From positions 1,798,001 to 1,862,000 of the forward strand of contig NC_053205.1 in NCBI RefSeq assembly GCF_905163445.1: DNA of 64,000 nucleotides, written 5' to 3'. The DNA comes from Pararge aegeria (taxonomy: Eukaryota; Arthropoda; Insecta; Lepidoptera; Nymphalidae). Every line of letters starts with the position of its first letter. The first letter of the stretch is position 1. A model generated the notes under the pieces. That model saw only the letters and a list, made by a program, of their open reading frames with translations, searched no databases and had not been told where the DNA came from. The position numbers and the translations under genes were made by a program. This document shows positions 1-12,200 of this stretch, piece after piece.

Positions 1-448
1 GCGTAAACTGACTAATACCCACCTCAACGCTTCGCTTATGAGGCGTGCAAAAAAAACAAAAAAACCCCGTGAATCGAACCCTCGTGCTCCTAAATCAAAC
101 ATGCTAACCAGTAAACCAACGAGACAGTCAACACACACCTAAAAGGAAAATGAGTAAATAAGTCAACATTCATTGCAAAGTTATATATCTGTTGTGTGTG
201 TAGGTATTTTACATGATACTGTAACGTCCTGTATTTAGCACGCTGTGTCATATCGGTTCGAACTCTGGGTATTATTACAACATATTTCTGCAATTTCAAT
301 ACCTACATCGTTCGTATTCAATAAACACTCGCGAAAGTTCGTTAAATTCCTAAAATATCTGGAGGTACTCTTGCTAAAGGTTTTCTAAACTCCCGAACCC
401 CTAGGGTTTCGACACACACACAAACACACACGCACACACACACCCACA

Positions 449-486
<38 letters not shown>

Positions 487-1069
487 AGCACGAGAACGCA
501 CCCAGAATTTTGTAAGACTGATCTTTTATTTACCATTTAGCTTAATTTTCAAAATATATCATGGATTTTTGTGTGTCCCTTTGAAGACGGTTATCTCTTA
601 AACTACCAGTTGGAACTACCCCTATCGGGTGAGATTAAAACCTAACAACAGGGTGGAGAAAAAAAAAAGATAAAGTAACGCTGGCGATTTTGAACGTACA
701 AAAATTATCTATCAGAAGCTAAACGTGGACAAAGTCTCGGGAAATCGTTAGTAATATAACAAATTGTCTGAAATGACGCCACACATGATGTCACCCAGAT
801 GTTTTCATATTGATCACGTCCATGGTAAAGTGTGCGGTATTTTATTGTGTTATTGTTAATCGGCTTACTCTACCTTGTGTGAAGGCGAGGTCACAGCACA
901 GGCGATGCTTCATAACACCCTTTAGTACAAAACTCTAGGAAACCGTCAAGATAGTGTCATGACCGGATGCGATTTTAGTCTTCTTGCAATATATCATGTA
1001 GGTGCATGTACATTTTCTACACAATATATTATTGATTTAATCCTAAAATCTAGATAATATAAAATAACT
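1..1069. other. upstream intron, no gene recognised
   Basis: I see no coding exon here. Apart from the CA repeat at 411-488 the stretch is AT-rich with no recognised element. It is read as intron because exon 1 of the window is internal, but it could include 5' regulatory DNA. Confidence 0.5.
411..488. repeat. (CA)n microsatellite
   Basis: About 78 bp of CA dinucleotide with scattered interruptions (cacaaacac, cacgcac, caccc). Confidence 0.9.
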
Positions 1070-1172
1070 AATATACTACGACAATACACACATCGCCATC
1101 TAGCCCCAAAGTAAGCGTAACCTTTGTTATGGGTACTATGATAGCTGTTACACACCCAGACACTGAAAACAA
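1070..1172 (-). mobile_element. SINE fragment, 3' part
   Basis: The reverse strand carries the 3' half of the commonest SINE of this window: the tail motif with cataac, gcttactttggggctagatggcgatgtgtg and gtcgtagtat (positions 1075-1130). The tRNA-like head is absent. Confidence 0.75.
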
Positions 1173-1345
1173 TCTCCGATCTCCTGAAGCGATCTCCTCC
1201 ATACAACCTTTGGTTTTAGAAACATATTACATAAAACGGGATATAAAGTGCAATATTCAAATTAGCTTATTATATTCATTACTTATACAATACATACTAC
1301 TACATCAAATCATATATATATACATATGTATACATATTTCCATTC

Positions 1346-1655
1346 TAAGTCAAAGTCAAAAATATCTTTATTTAAGTAGGCCCACTATTTCATAGGTGGC
1401 ACTTTTGATGCGTACATAAGAAGTACACGGTAGTGAGATGATGGCGATGACCACGTTCGTAAACTTAAAACTGAGGGTTCCAAAGGAGGGAGGGAGGGAG
1501 CCGGGTGTTTTTATTTTATTTTATCACCATCCCACATTGTCATTTAAAATTATTATAAGAGCAACCTGGTTAGAGCAATAATAACCACCCAAGCTTTTTC
1601 ATCGATTACATAGTCCTTTATACTATAATAGGACTTCTCTATAAGCTTTCGTTTA
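1346..1655 (-). mobile_element. LINE 3' end (untranslated tail)
   Basis: The minus strand repeats the tail seen at 5803-6020 and 63590-63730: a gagatggtgataaca motif, an aaccctc segment, and a terminal (tttgac)n preceded by aataaagatatt. It is the 3' end of a non-LTR retrotransposon whose coding end is best seen at 63387. Confidence 0.65.
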
Positions 1656-1956
1656 CTATTAATAATAATAGTTTACATTTAAAAATACACATAAAATTAC
1701 ATAGATGAATATGATTCCTCGTAAATTTTGTTCCGCGTGAACACATACATACATGAGTCGATAGATTTATATGTAATCGGCTTTGAATGATTATAAAGAA
1801 TGCATGACTCGTTAACGTTGTAGCGCGACCTCTCTGACGCGACCTTCGCGACATGACATCATTACTCATCCAAATAATAAATGATGTTTCTTCTACAATA
1901 GGCGCTAAACGATCCTGGGAAGCCTGGACAATCTACTATATACTATAATGATGATA

Positions 1957-2513
1957 TTGGATAGAAGCAGGCGTTACTTTGCGGAAAACCATAATTTTCT
2001 ATCTATATATATAAAAGAGAAAGTGTGTGGGTATGTTCCGTATAGGCTCCGAAACGGCCGGACCGATTTCAATGAAACTTTCAGGGAATCTCCGGATTGA
2101 CCTGGCGAATAATCCTGTAAAGTTTAGTGACGATCGGAGCACTCCTGTTTTTGAACTGTCAATTTGTCAAATTTATTTACTATGATGATATTCTATTGTT
2201 GGGTGTTCATGGGTGTAGATAATGATTTTCACTCGCTCGAGAAAAGAATAGAAGAGAATGCATACGGAGAGAAATAAATGATTTAATTTTTTGATGTAAG
2301 TTAATTGTTTAAATAAAATAAAGCAAAATCTAGCCCGGCGAAGCGGGCTGGGTACGCTAGTATATTATGAAAATTAAGCTTAATTTGCTATACTCCGCGA
2401 ACAGTAGGAGAACTGTTTGGTGTGGAGTTTACGTATTGAAGTAATTATAAATTACACCATACAGATTCTCCTGCTGTTCGCGGAGTATAGCAAATTAAGC
2501 TTAATTTTCATAA
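1957..2513 (+). mobile_element. MITE with long inverted ends, split by a Helitron
   Basis: The element starts ttggatagaagc and resumes after the Helitron as an almost perfect hairpin. The arm at 2365-2416 is the reverse complement of 2461-2513 (aaattaagcttaatttgc core). The same family occurs at 8687-9141, 17030-17145, 21806-22075, 33145-33350 and 49200-49445. Confidence 0.65.
2002..2360 (+). mobile_element. non-autonomous Helitron
   Basis: It begins TC (tctatatatataaaag) after an A and ends in CTAG before a T, with the hairpin agcccg-gcgaag-cgggct 11 nt before the end. These are the structural hallmarks of Helitrons, and there is no target duplication. It sits inside the inverted-repeat MITE described at 1957-2513. 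Confidence 0.8.
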
Positions 2514-2658
2514 TTTAAATTTAATAATTCAAATTCAAAAATTCTTTGTTCATGTAGACCTATCACATGCGTCCTGGAGGTATACATCTGGTACCCTGGG
2601 CGTCTAACAAAGCCAACAAGAGGGATATGCAGTGGTCGTTTTTAGCTTAGGTATTACC

Positions 2659-2870
2659 CAGTGGCGTGCATAGAGGGTATGCCCAGGGTATGCAGATGAT
2701 ATAAAGTGAAGAAAATCTCCAGTACGAGTTATAAATAGTTAGGGGAAAAAAATTTTTGAAACTCTTACAATGTCTATCCTTAAGTCTTTTATAACTCGTA
2801 CTGGAGATTTTCTTCATTTTATATCATGTGCTTACCCTGTGCATACCCTCTACGCCACTGGTATTACCCC
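2659..2870. mobile_element. hAT-type MITE with 8-bp target duplication
   Basis: This 212-bp fold-back element has ends CAGTGGCG and CGCCACTG and arms of about 75 bp that match with a few indels. It is flanked by the 8-bp direct repeat gtattacc at 2651-2658 and 2871-2878. CAGTGGCG termini with 8-bp duplications are typical of hAT elements. Confidence 0.9.
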
Positions 2871-2953
2871 GTTTAGAGGGGGGAGTCCCACATAACCTCC
2901 GTCCTGCCCAAGGGTCGGAGGTAGCAATAAAGCTTTTCCAACACGCAAAAAAA

Positions 2954-3060
2954 AGGCCTATCACAGGCACTTATGAAGCTTACACACGTATATATTTATT
3001 CCCCTTACAATTATGTAAACATATATGTATGAACGCTTCATACGTGCTTGTGATAGGCCT
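2954..3060. repeat. inverted pair of LINE tails
   Basis: Arms 2954-2979 and 3035-3060 are inverted copies (24 of 26 bases) of a LINE 3' tail motif, aggcctatcacaggcac, that also occurs singly at 30120-30165 and 31550-31590. Confidence 0.7.
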
Positions 3061-3110
3061 ACATGAATGACGAAATTTTAAAATTGAATTTGAATTTTTT
3101 TTTTTTTGAA

Positions 3111-3900
3111 ATTTTTGAATTTAAGGAAGAGTCTCCGAGCTGGTGCTTTAATAGTTTCACAGACTCGTAACTCGTTCTAAATAATCAATACGTTATCAAT
3201 AAAGGCACCGCCTGAACAAACACGGTCATTCATCGTCCGCAATGAGTTATGATAATTGTATAAATAGCGTTTAACGCCACTCTGATCCCGCGGCGTATCG
3301 GTAGACGACCCCTACTTGCCCCCGTTTGCCCCCTACTCGTCATCGTAATAAAATTGCAATTATTCATATAAATTTAATGGTCCGTCTGTGTTTTTTTTTG
3401 AAGTAAAACTTCTTTGGGCGCGACTAGGGTGTAACTCAGGTCTTTTTTCTTACGGAAGTAACGCTGACGTCAGACGTCAGTTTCCGCTGTTTAAAAATAA
3501 TAATTTGGATTGGTTGTAAGTATATACTCCACAATATAACAGCTAAAAGCCACACAAGCTGGCTGTAGATGTAAATGGGCGAATAGCTTGCGCGCCGGTA
3601 CTTCCAATGAGTATAAAATGAAGTTGTCTCACTATAAACCTAATACATATAACAACGAGAGTTACAAGGGACCTCCCACTTCTAAGACCACATGCAAAAC
3701 TAAGGGCACTGATGACACCATTGCATACAGGTGTGACCGTATACGCTCCACATAGACTTGCAAATTAAATTGCAAATAATATGTTGGCGCGAGAACACTG
3801 CCAAAAATATATATTCATGTTATAATGGGCAGGCCATTGAATGTTAATGATTCAATAATAACTCCATCAATGATCCATAATGATGTTGACAGAATCTCTA
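3111..3900. other. intron, no gene recognised
   Basis: AT-rich intron sequence with no exon, hairpin or repeat family that I can name. Confidence 0.4.
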
Positions 3901-3901
3901 T

Positions 3902-4085
3902 GACCTCTGTAGCGCAGTGGTGAGTGTTGTGTTCTAAGTGATTGGTCCCGGGTTCGATCCCCGGCGCGGGAAATTTGGAAATTTATACTTTCTGAAATTT
4001 CTCTGGTCAGATATACCCTACCGACAAAGACGTGTCGCTAAGCGATCTTGCGTTCCGGTGCGATCGCGATTTATTTTTGACATAA
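3902..4085 (+). mobile_element. tRNA-derived SINE, second family
   Basis: The head has an A-box-like tagcgcagtggtgag and a B-box gggttcgatccccgg, followed by a body with ctctggtcagatataccctaccgac. A related body occurs at 58335-58590 and, reversed, at 61195-61370. Confidence 0.7.
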
Positions 4086-4429
4086 TGGACTATCCCGTTT
4101 TGTTAATTTTAATTTGTTTTTAATTAAAATGTAATCATAATCATCATATCATATCAACCCTTTAACGACCCACTACAGGGCACGGGTCTTTTTACGATGC
4201 GCGCCCACATCGACACCTAAATTCTACATCGTAAAGTTAGTTCTAGGTGGCATGGAAATGGATAACTAAGTTCAAGTTGCATATTCTAGTATTTTTATAT
4301 TTAGAACATGTGTTTCGTAACAGTATGAATAGTATGAATAAATAAATATTATTTTGGTGTTTTTATTAATTCAATTTCATATACAACGGTGATAGTATTT
4401 ACTAATAATTTATTTGGGTTATACTTCTT

Positions 4430-5790
4430 TAGCGGCGTTAGGAAAAAATTAGGGAAGTGAAATAATACGATGTAGCGAAATGCGCGCGCACATGGTTACA
4501 CGGTTTTAACAGGATAAAGGTAGTTGCGAAACCGAGTGAGAGTGGAATACATTGTCCGCCAGCTCACTTTTTACACCGACACCCTGAAGTTAGCTATAGT
4601 CGTTTAGTTTTACAAAAAAATTGGTTGTCTGTAAAGTCGGCTTACAGACGATAGTTAAACGTGACAACGTCGTGAGAAAATACTGATGGAATGGTTGCAT
4701 TTTTCAAAAGAATATTTTAATTTTATTTGTTTGATAGATATTATCGTTGCTATAAACAATTGACACCACATTCACTTTTCACTGCACTTCATCCTTGCCG
4801 AAAACATGTAAATGTATTATTGTATAGAAGCTGTCCACGCGGACGCATCGCTCACTCAAGTAGGAGAGAGTCAGATGTCGAACGCGGAGGCCGACTGTGC
4901 CTCTTTGTCGCTCGTTCCGCGCTCTCGCTTGCACTTCAAGCCTTAAATGGAACGCCTCCGAGTGAAGTAACGCCGCATACGTCATGTTTTTTCGTGCGTG
5001 CAGCCGGCTCCATCGAATTATAAGACGTTGTCACGTCAAAAAGGTTTCGCAGTGTACCTACACTTTCAATTGTCAAAGTCTGCGGGCTCATTCCGGTTAT
5101 TTCATTGATTCTATTGTACAAAAATCTCAAATTTTAATGTTCAGTGAAACTTGGTGGTCCGATAATGAGATAATTAGATAATGCGTTATAATAAAACTTT
5201 CAATGTATTAAATACCTTTTTTTTCCTATTGTTACTGTCGTTTTCTCTACTACCGTAGAATAAGGCGTAAGATAAAATGTTTGAAAAGATTGTTATCTTG
5301 TTACGCCAGAGAAGTAGAACTTCTGACGCGTGTACATAAGTACACACACGTTTTGACGTGACAACGTCTTATTATTCGATGGAGGCGCACGAAAAAACAC
5401 GACTCATGCGGCGTTACCTCGCTCTGAAGCGTTCCATTTAAGGCTTGAAGTGAGAGCGTGGAACGAGCGACAAAGAGGCACAATCGACCTCCGCGTTCGG
5501 CAGCGTTCGACATCTGTCCCTCTCCTACTTGATTGAGCGATGCGTCCGCGTGGACAGCTGCTATACTACTGCTATACATGTAACTTGATCAATTTAATTG
5601 TGATTTCCATCTACCTCCTTCTCTATATCCATACAAAATGTCTATCAAACAAATTAAATTAAAATTTCCTTTTGAAAAATGCAACCATTACATCAGTATA
5701 TTCTTATGACGTTGTCACGTTCAACTATCGTCAGTATACGTCAGTACAGACTTTACAGACAACCGTTTTTTTTTTTTTTATTTCCCTCAC
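4430..5790. mobile_element. composite inverted DNA-transposon structure
   Basis: Two ~420-bp copies of one element lie in inverted orientation (4621-5042 and 5353-5770). Each is bounded by acgtgacaacgtc and its inverse, and both contain the gcggacgcatcgctca and cctctttgtcgctcg segments. They enclose and border pieces of another repeat (4430-4620 and 5043-5352) that recurs at 23180-23730 and 58690-59170. The open frames here (for example 4727-5023 plus and 5301-5579 minus) are shared inverse readings with no recognisable domain, so I do not call genes. A third copy of the 420-bp element is at 44271-44767. Confidence 0.6.
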
Positions 5791-5802
5791 TAATAACAGT
5801 TG

Positions 5803-6020
5803 TGAGATGGCGATAACAAAAAAAAAAAACACCCGGCTAAGTTTGTTGTGGGCTTCTTCTTAGACCAGGATGCGTTTGGAACCCTCGTAGCTTTAGTTTT
5901 AAGTTTACGAATGTGGTTATCGCCATCATCTCACTACCGTGTAAATCTTATGTACGCATCAAAAGTGCCACCTGTGGGCCTACTTGAATAAAGATATTTT
6001 TGACTTTGACTTTTGACTTT
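5803..6020 (+). mobile_element. LINE 3' end abutting exon 1
   Basis: It runs from gagatggcgataac through gtgggcctacttgaataaag to a (tttgac)n tail. It ends about 27 bp before the exon 1 acceptor, so part of the acceptor region is retrotransposon-derived. Confidence 0.7.
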
Positions 6021-6048
6021 GTTAATATCATTGTATTTCCGATTCCAG

Positions 6049-6216
6049 GCTCGAATGGAGGTGGAGGATTTGTTCGTGGACCTAGCTGATGGGAGGAGAC
6101 TCCTGAAGCTGCTGGAGATCATCAGCGGTGAAAGACTTCCGAGACCCAATTCGGGGCGGATGCGTGTGCACAAGATCGAGAATGTGAACAAATCGCTCAG
6201 CTTCCTGCACACAAAG
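6049..6216 (+). CDS. kst: kst exon 1 of window: CH1 domain, first part
   Basis: 56 codons, starting and ending in phase 0, read ARMEVEDLFVDLADG near the start and SGRMRVHKIENVNKSLSFLH near the end, the conserved core of the first actin-binding CH domain. The acceptor is ttccgattccag and the donor gtatga. A LINE 3' tail ends about 27 bp before the acceptor. The residues expected before ARMEVE are not found between 1 and 6048. Confidence 0.96.
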
Positions 6217-9200
6217 GTATGAGATATATTTTATTAACCCCCGACGCAACAACGAAGGTAAGGTAATTTTGGACCTACCAATGCATAAGTTATCTGTGTG
6301 GTATCTGTATTAATTACAAAAAAGAACATTGCCATTCAAGTGCATTTCACTAACAGAACGCCAACGTTGATTGACGGCCGACTGGCGCATTCGGCAGCGA
6401 CCCTGCTTTCTGAGTCCGAAAATGTTTGTGTGATGAGCATAAGTGTTTTTCAGTGTCTGGGTGTTGTTAATATGTATTTTCTAAGTATTTATGTATATAT
6501 CTATATATATATAATGAAAATGGTCTTCGTTTGAGGCTCAATCACGCTTAAACCACTGATCGTATCGACATGAAACTACCACCATTCGATGCGAAATTTG
6601 TCCTAGATGGTTTATGGCTATTTATTTTTCGAATTCTAACGTTCCTTCATTTTTTTATTGCTGTTTTACTTTTATGAACCCGCTAATAAAAACGAATCCC
6701 GCTAATAAAAACGTTTTCTCTTGATTCTTTTGTTTTCATGGATTTCAACAGAGTGTATTAAACGGATTATGGTTTTTTACATTCAGCTAAGAATCTATTC
6801 ACGGTAGTGGAGAACGGCTGGACCAATTGGGCTTTTTTTTATCTTCAGAATTGTCAGGAGAAAGTTTTGTATGTAAGAAAATTTAAAAAAAAGCCCGATA
6901 AAAAGTTAAAAATTTCGATGATAATCGAAGAATTCCCATCTATATAGTCACTCTCCACGAAATCTCGGCAACCATAAGACTTAGAAACGTGAAACTTGGT
7001 AGGAATATTACTTTTGCTATGTAGAGGTCAGCTATGAATAGATTTTAAGAAATTCATTCCCCAATGGGGATTGCGGGGGCGTTAACAATGAACAATTCCC
7101 GTTTTTAAACTATAGCTCCTATAGACTTCAAATTTGGTAGGAATCTTCTGTAAGAGGTGTAGGCTATGAACGAATTTTACGATAGCTCACCCCACAGGGG
7201 GTTGCGGGGGTGGGTATTAACAATTAATATTTTTAATTTTCCAGCTAAAGCTCCTACAAGCTCCAAATTTTGTAGGAATTTTCTATAAGTGATGTAAAAA
7301 TGATTTATGAACAAATTTTACGATATCCCACCCCAGAGAAGATTGCGGGTACAATGAAAATTTTTAATTTCCAAGCGATAGCTCCTATAGACTACAAATT
7401 TAGTGAGAGTGTTCTATATGTAATATAAAAATGATCTTCGAGCGGATTTTACAATGAATCACCTCCAATAAGGTTCGCGGGGGTGGGTGTTAACAATAAA
7501 AAATTTCAATTTCGAAATATAGCTTCTAAAAATTCTAAATATGGTAGTAATCTTTTATTATTCACATAAAGAACATCTCAAAATGGATTTCAATAAAGTC
7601 CACTTCCGACAGGAATTGCGGGGGTGGGTCTTAAAATCTAAAATTTTTATTTCTAACCTGTAACTTCTACAGACTCCAAATTTGGTGGGGATCTTCGTGT
7701 ATGAAGGGATATTCGTGTATTTCCTTACAACAATCGTCTTTTTGGCAGCGGAGAAAAAGTCATTGAGAGGTTTCAAAAACTTAACTTTACATGTAGCTAT
7801 CCAATCAACGGACTAAGAATTTTACATTCATTTTACTTTTGCAGACTACATAACCGACGAATTCTTTTATTGTCTGAATATTCTGTATAAATTATAAAAA
7901 TCTGAAAATTCGTCGCACTTGAACCTAGACAGATTTCAACTTCACATATGAGACTTGCAATGACTTTAACTTAAACTTACAAAGCTCATTTCAAATTTTT
8001 TTCTTCATGTCAATTATTATTAATTTTTGGAAGAAAGGCACGGAAATGTTAAAATGATTGCACATTGAAAGTTACAATGAATATTAGTGAGAAAAATCAC
8101 CTGGATGAAAGATACAGGCTAAATCGATGGAATTTGGAATTTGAGTAAGTCTAAACAATATCGATGCTTACACTTCTATCCGCGGGGCCTATTTATGTTC
8201 ATAAAAAAATAAAAAAAAGGAGAATAATAAAAATATGAAAAAAATAAATAAAAAAGAAACATAAAATGTAATTTATTTCCTTTTTCAATTCGCCCAGCGA
8301 AGCGGGCTGGAAACGGCTAGTAATTCATAAAAATATTCATCAGTCATCGTAGTACCCATAACACAAGCTACGCTTACTTTGGGGCTAGGTGGCGATGTGT
8401 GTATTGTCGTAGTATATTTATTTATATCAGAATCTTTAGGATTCATTAAATGGGTGTAGATATAATATGTTGTAACTCATTTACTACAGCGAGGTTACTA
8501 TACAATTGATGAATTTCTTGACAAGGTTTCTTAGAAGCATTCGGCATCCGCTTTCATCTCGCACAAGAAAGAAAAATGAACGGTGAATTGTAAATAGTTA
8601 ATGTTGGAAAAGAGCAACTGCTGAGTTTCTTGCCATCTTCTTCTCGGTAGAATCTGCCTCGTAGAACGGCGGGGCCGTTTGTGTATTTATAATTTCTTCA
8701 ATCCTTACACTCCACACCAAACAGACATTCGGCAATGTACCCTCTACGCAGGTTTCGCTCCGAAACCGGAGCATCCTCAGGAGGTGTTGACTTTACAATT
8801 AATAATTGTTACTTGTTATTTTATTCTGTTATTAATACTTTCTACTAAGATCTGTTTAGTGGAGTATGAGGATTGATGAAATTATAAATTACAGCTTACA
8901 TATTATCCTGCTTTTTTTATCTGTATATTATAAGTATTTATGTGTATTATATTCATAAAAAAAATATTCATCAGCTATCTCAGTACCCATAACACAGGCT
9001 ACGCTTACTTTGGGGCTAGATGGCGATGTGTGTATTGTCGTAGTATATTTTTTTTTTATGCTTTTCCGGAGTGTGGCAAATTAGGCTTAATTTTCATAAT
9101 ATATCATGGATTTCCGCAAAGTAACGCCTGCTTCTATCCAATACCCACGCTAGACGATATTTCCTTCAACGATGCACACATCTGTACAACGTAAACACAT

Positions 9201-12200
9201 TTGTTTATCGACAGCATAGAGGGAAGTGATACGTGTAAACTAATGGGTCAAACACCGTAATCTTACTTCCTGTTCAGTTGACGTACCTTACGTAAGAAGA
9301 TAGAAAAAAAAACCCCGGTTTTCAATATCCTACTTAATATTATAAATGTTAAAGTGTGGATGCTTGTTACTCAATCACGCAAAAACGGCTGAACGGATTT
9401 GGATGTTATTTGGCATGCATGTAGCCTTTGACATGGAAAAGAACATAGGCTACCTTCTATCCCGATACCTTAATTAGTTTCCGAGGGAAAATTGAAAATT
9501 GCTTACGATCTAAGCCGCGGACAGACAGATTTTTTTTATGGAATTTAGTATGAACGTCACCTATGCTATGGAAAAGGACATGTACTTTCTATACCGATCT
9601 CTCAAATAGTTCCCGGGTTAAAAATTGTTAACGAAATCGCGGGCAGAAGCTAGTTTTCAATTAATAAAACTGCAAATTCTAGCGATCCGCCATGACAGGT
9701 GAAACACCGAATTCAAAATTATGACGTCACTTCTATACAATTTTTCGTTCAGCCATTTTGCGTGATTGAGTAACAAACATCCACACTTTCACATTTATAA
9801 TACTAGTAGGATATATAAATACCAAACGCACTTCGAATTAGACAAATGCAATAATATATAAACAAATATACAACGACAATACACACATCGCCATCTAGCC
9901 CCTATGGGGTACTAAGGGTACTAAGATGACTGATGAATATTTTTATGAATACATACAAACTTGTAATATACATATAAACACCCAGACACTGAAAAACATT
10001 CATATTCATCACACATACATTGTCCAGTTGCGGGAATCGAACCCACGGCCTTGGACTCAGAAAGCAGCGTCGCCGCTGCTCCAGTCGGCCGACATCAATA
10101 TTAGCGATTCTTTGTTACTGTTTTCATGCCTATTCTAAAAGGTGTTTGACCTATGACGACACTAAAACTTCGAAAGGGTCAGAATTCATTTTGCTCGAGA
10201 GCTATACAACTAATCTAAAGACGTGGTTATCTTATCTGATACACGAGGCATTCCTCATAATAATTGGTTTTGATATTGCTTCCATAGATTGTACCTTTAC
10301 AACTACTGCTGTAATAGAATATTTTTTGTTTGAGGCATGCTGTAACTCTATATATCTAAAGTAACTTACTTACTAACTAAAATGTCAAATTAGTTTCAAA
10401 ATTCATTTATTTCAAGTATGCCCAGTTTATAAGCACTTTTGAAACGTTAAGTCAGTATATTCGTAGTCATTCTACCATCGGTTCGGAAGGAAGATTTCAC
10501 CGAGTAGAGCCGGCAAGAAACTCAGTGGCTTGCTCTTTTTCAATATAATTTTTCAATTCCCATTCTTCAGAATTATTTCTATCTTGTGAGAGATCAGAGC
10601 GTTTCGGCCTGCTTCCAAGCAGAAATTCAAAAAACTTAACTATCCGTATGTCTTCATTAATTTAGATATATATATATATAAATAGTCCCATACTTGGTTA
10701 TTTTTAGAAAAATATAACTCTACTTTTACGCCTGTCAATTTAGTTAAGTCTAGGCATTTTAGTACAGCAAAATTAGCACCAATAACATAATGAATCTTTG
10801 AAAAATACACACATCGCCACCTAGCCCCAAAGTAAGCGTAGCTTGAGTTATGGGTACTGAGATGACTGATGAATATTTTTATGAATAATATATAAATAGT
10901 CCTTCTTCCAAGCAGAAATTAAAAAAAAAAATTGTTTAAACTTAACTATCCGAATGTCTACTTTAGTTAAGAACTTAAGATATATGAATTTAAATAGTCC
11001 CATACTTTGTTGTTTTAGAAAAATATAGCTCCACTTTTACGCCGGTCAATTCATTTAAGTCTAGACATTTTTGTAAAGCAGAATTGACACCATTAAATAA
11101 TATAATGCGTCTTTATACAACGTGTAAATGAAAACGTGTAAATGCTTTAGTTGTACATTATTTACTGTCTCTCAGAATTATCTGTGGAAACGAAACGCTA
11201 ATGATTTTGGAATAAAACACTGCCACCGTTTTCACTGAAAGAAATCAGATACAGCCCTAACATCACATGCAAAATTAAATTCAAGTGACCCTTGATTCTT
11301 TTCTATGTACGAATCGCGTAGCGTAGGTACTATGCGCGTATCGGTCTTTTATCTTTAATAGGGCTGTCAAAAGTAAACATTTAAAATGTGACACAGAGTT
11401 TCGTACGCGGAAACGATTCCTTAATTGCACATCTTGTACTTATATATAAAGCTGAAGAGTTTGTTTGTCGGTTTACTTGAACGCGGTGATCTCAGGAACT
11501 ACCGGTCCGATTTTATAAATTCTTTCAGTGTTGGATAGCCCATAAATATAGAGAAAGGCTATAGGTATAGCCTATAGCCTTTCTCTATAAATGGGCTATC
11601 ATCACGCTAAGACCAATAGGAACATAGCGTCAATGAAGAATGTTCCCCTTTAAAAGTAAAAAAAAAAAGTCCTTGACAGCGTAAGTCTATCTTTTAAGGT
11701 GGACTTAAACGCGGACGAACTCGCGAGCGGCCGCTATCCTATACTGGCTGTTCAAAGATGTGTATACAGCTGACTAGTGTTGCCCAAATGCAAGAACAAG
11801 ACGAGACTTAGCCAGTCTTGGTCTTGGTCTTGCGCCAATACACCTGGTCTTGGTCTTGGTCTTGGTCTTGCGCTCCCAGTCTTGGTCTTGGTCTTGGTCT
11901 TGCAGCAAGAGTCTTGCAAGTCTTGCAATTACCTATTAGTCTATTACTATTTATTAAAGTTTACTTTAAATCTTAGAAAAACGTATTAGAATTGGAACAT
12001 TGTGAGCTTGAATTAACATAGCCATAGTAAAGATTAAAGCAGCAGATTAATAAATAACTGAAGATTTGATAAGAAATTCGAAAAATCAACTGACCTATAT
12101 GTCGTTTTCCATGGAAGTAACTGTTTCTTAATAAACATTTATGATTTATAAGCTTACATTTGCTAAAACATGTAAAAAAACAAATTAATTACAATAACTT

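Noticed and set aside
411..488. Z-DNA or regulatory element at the CA repeat
   Set aside because: Simple repeats of this kind are common; nothing next to it supports a function.
4727..5579. Open frames of 92-98 codons on both strands as possible genes
   Set aside because: They lie in the two inverted arms of a repeat, mirror each other and show no domain or codon bias.
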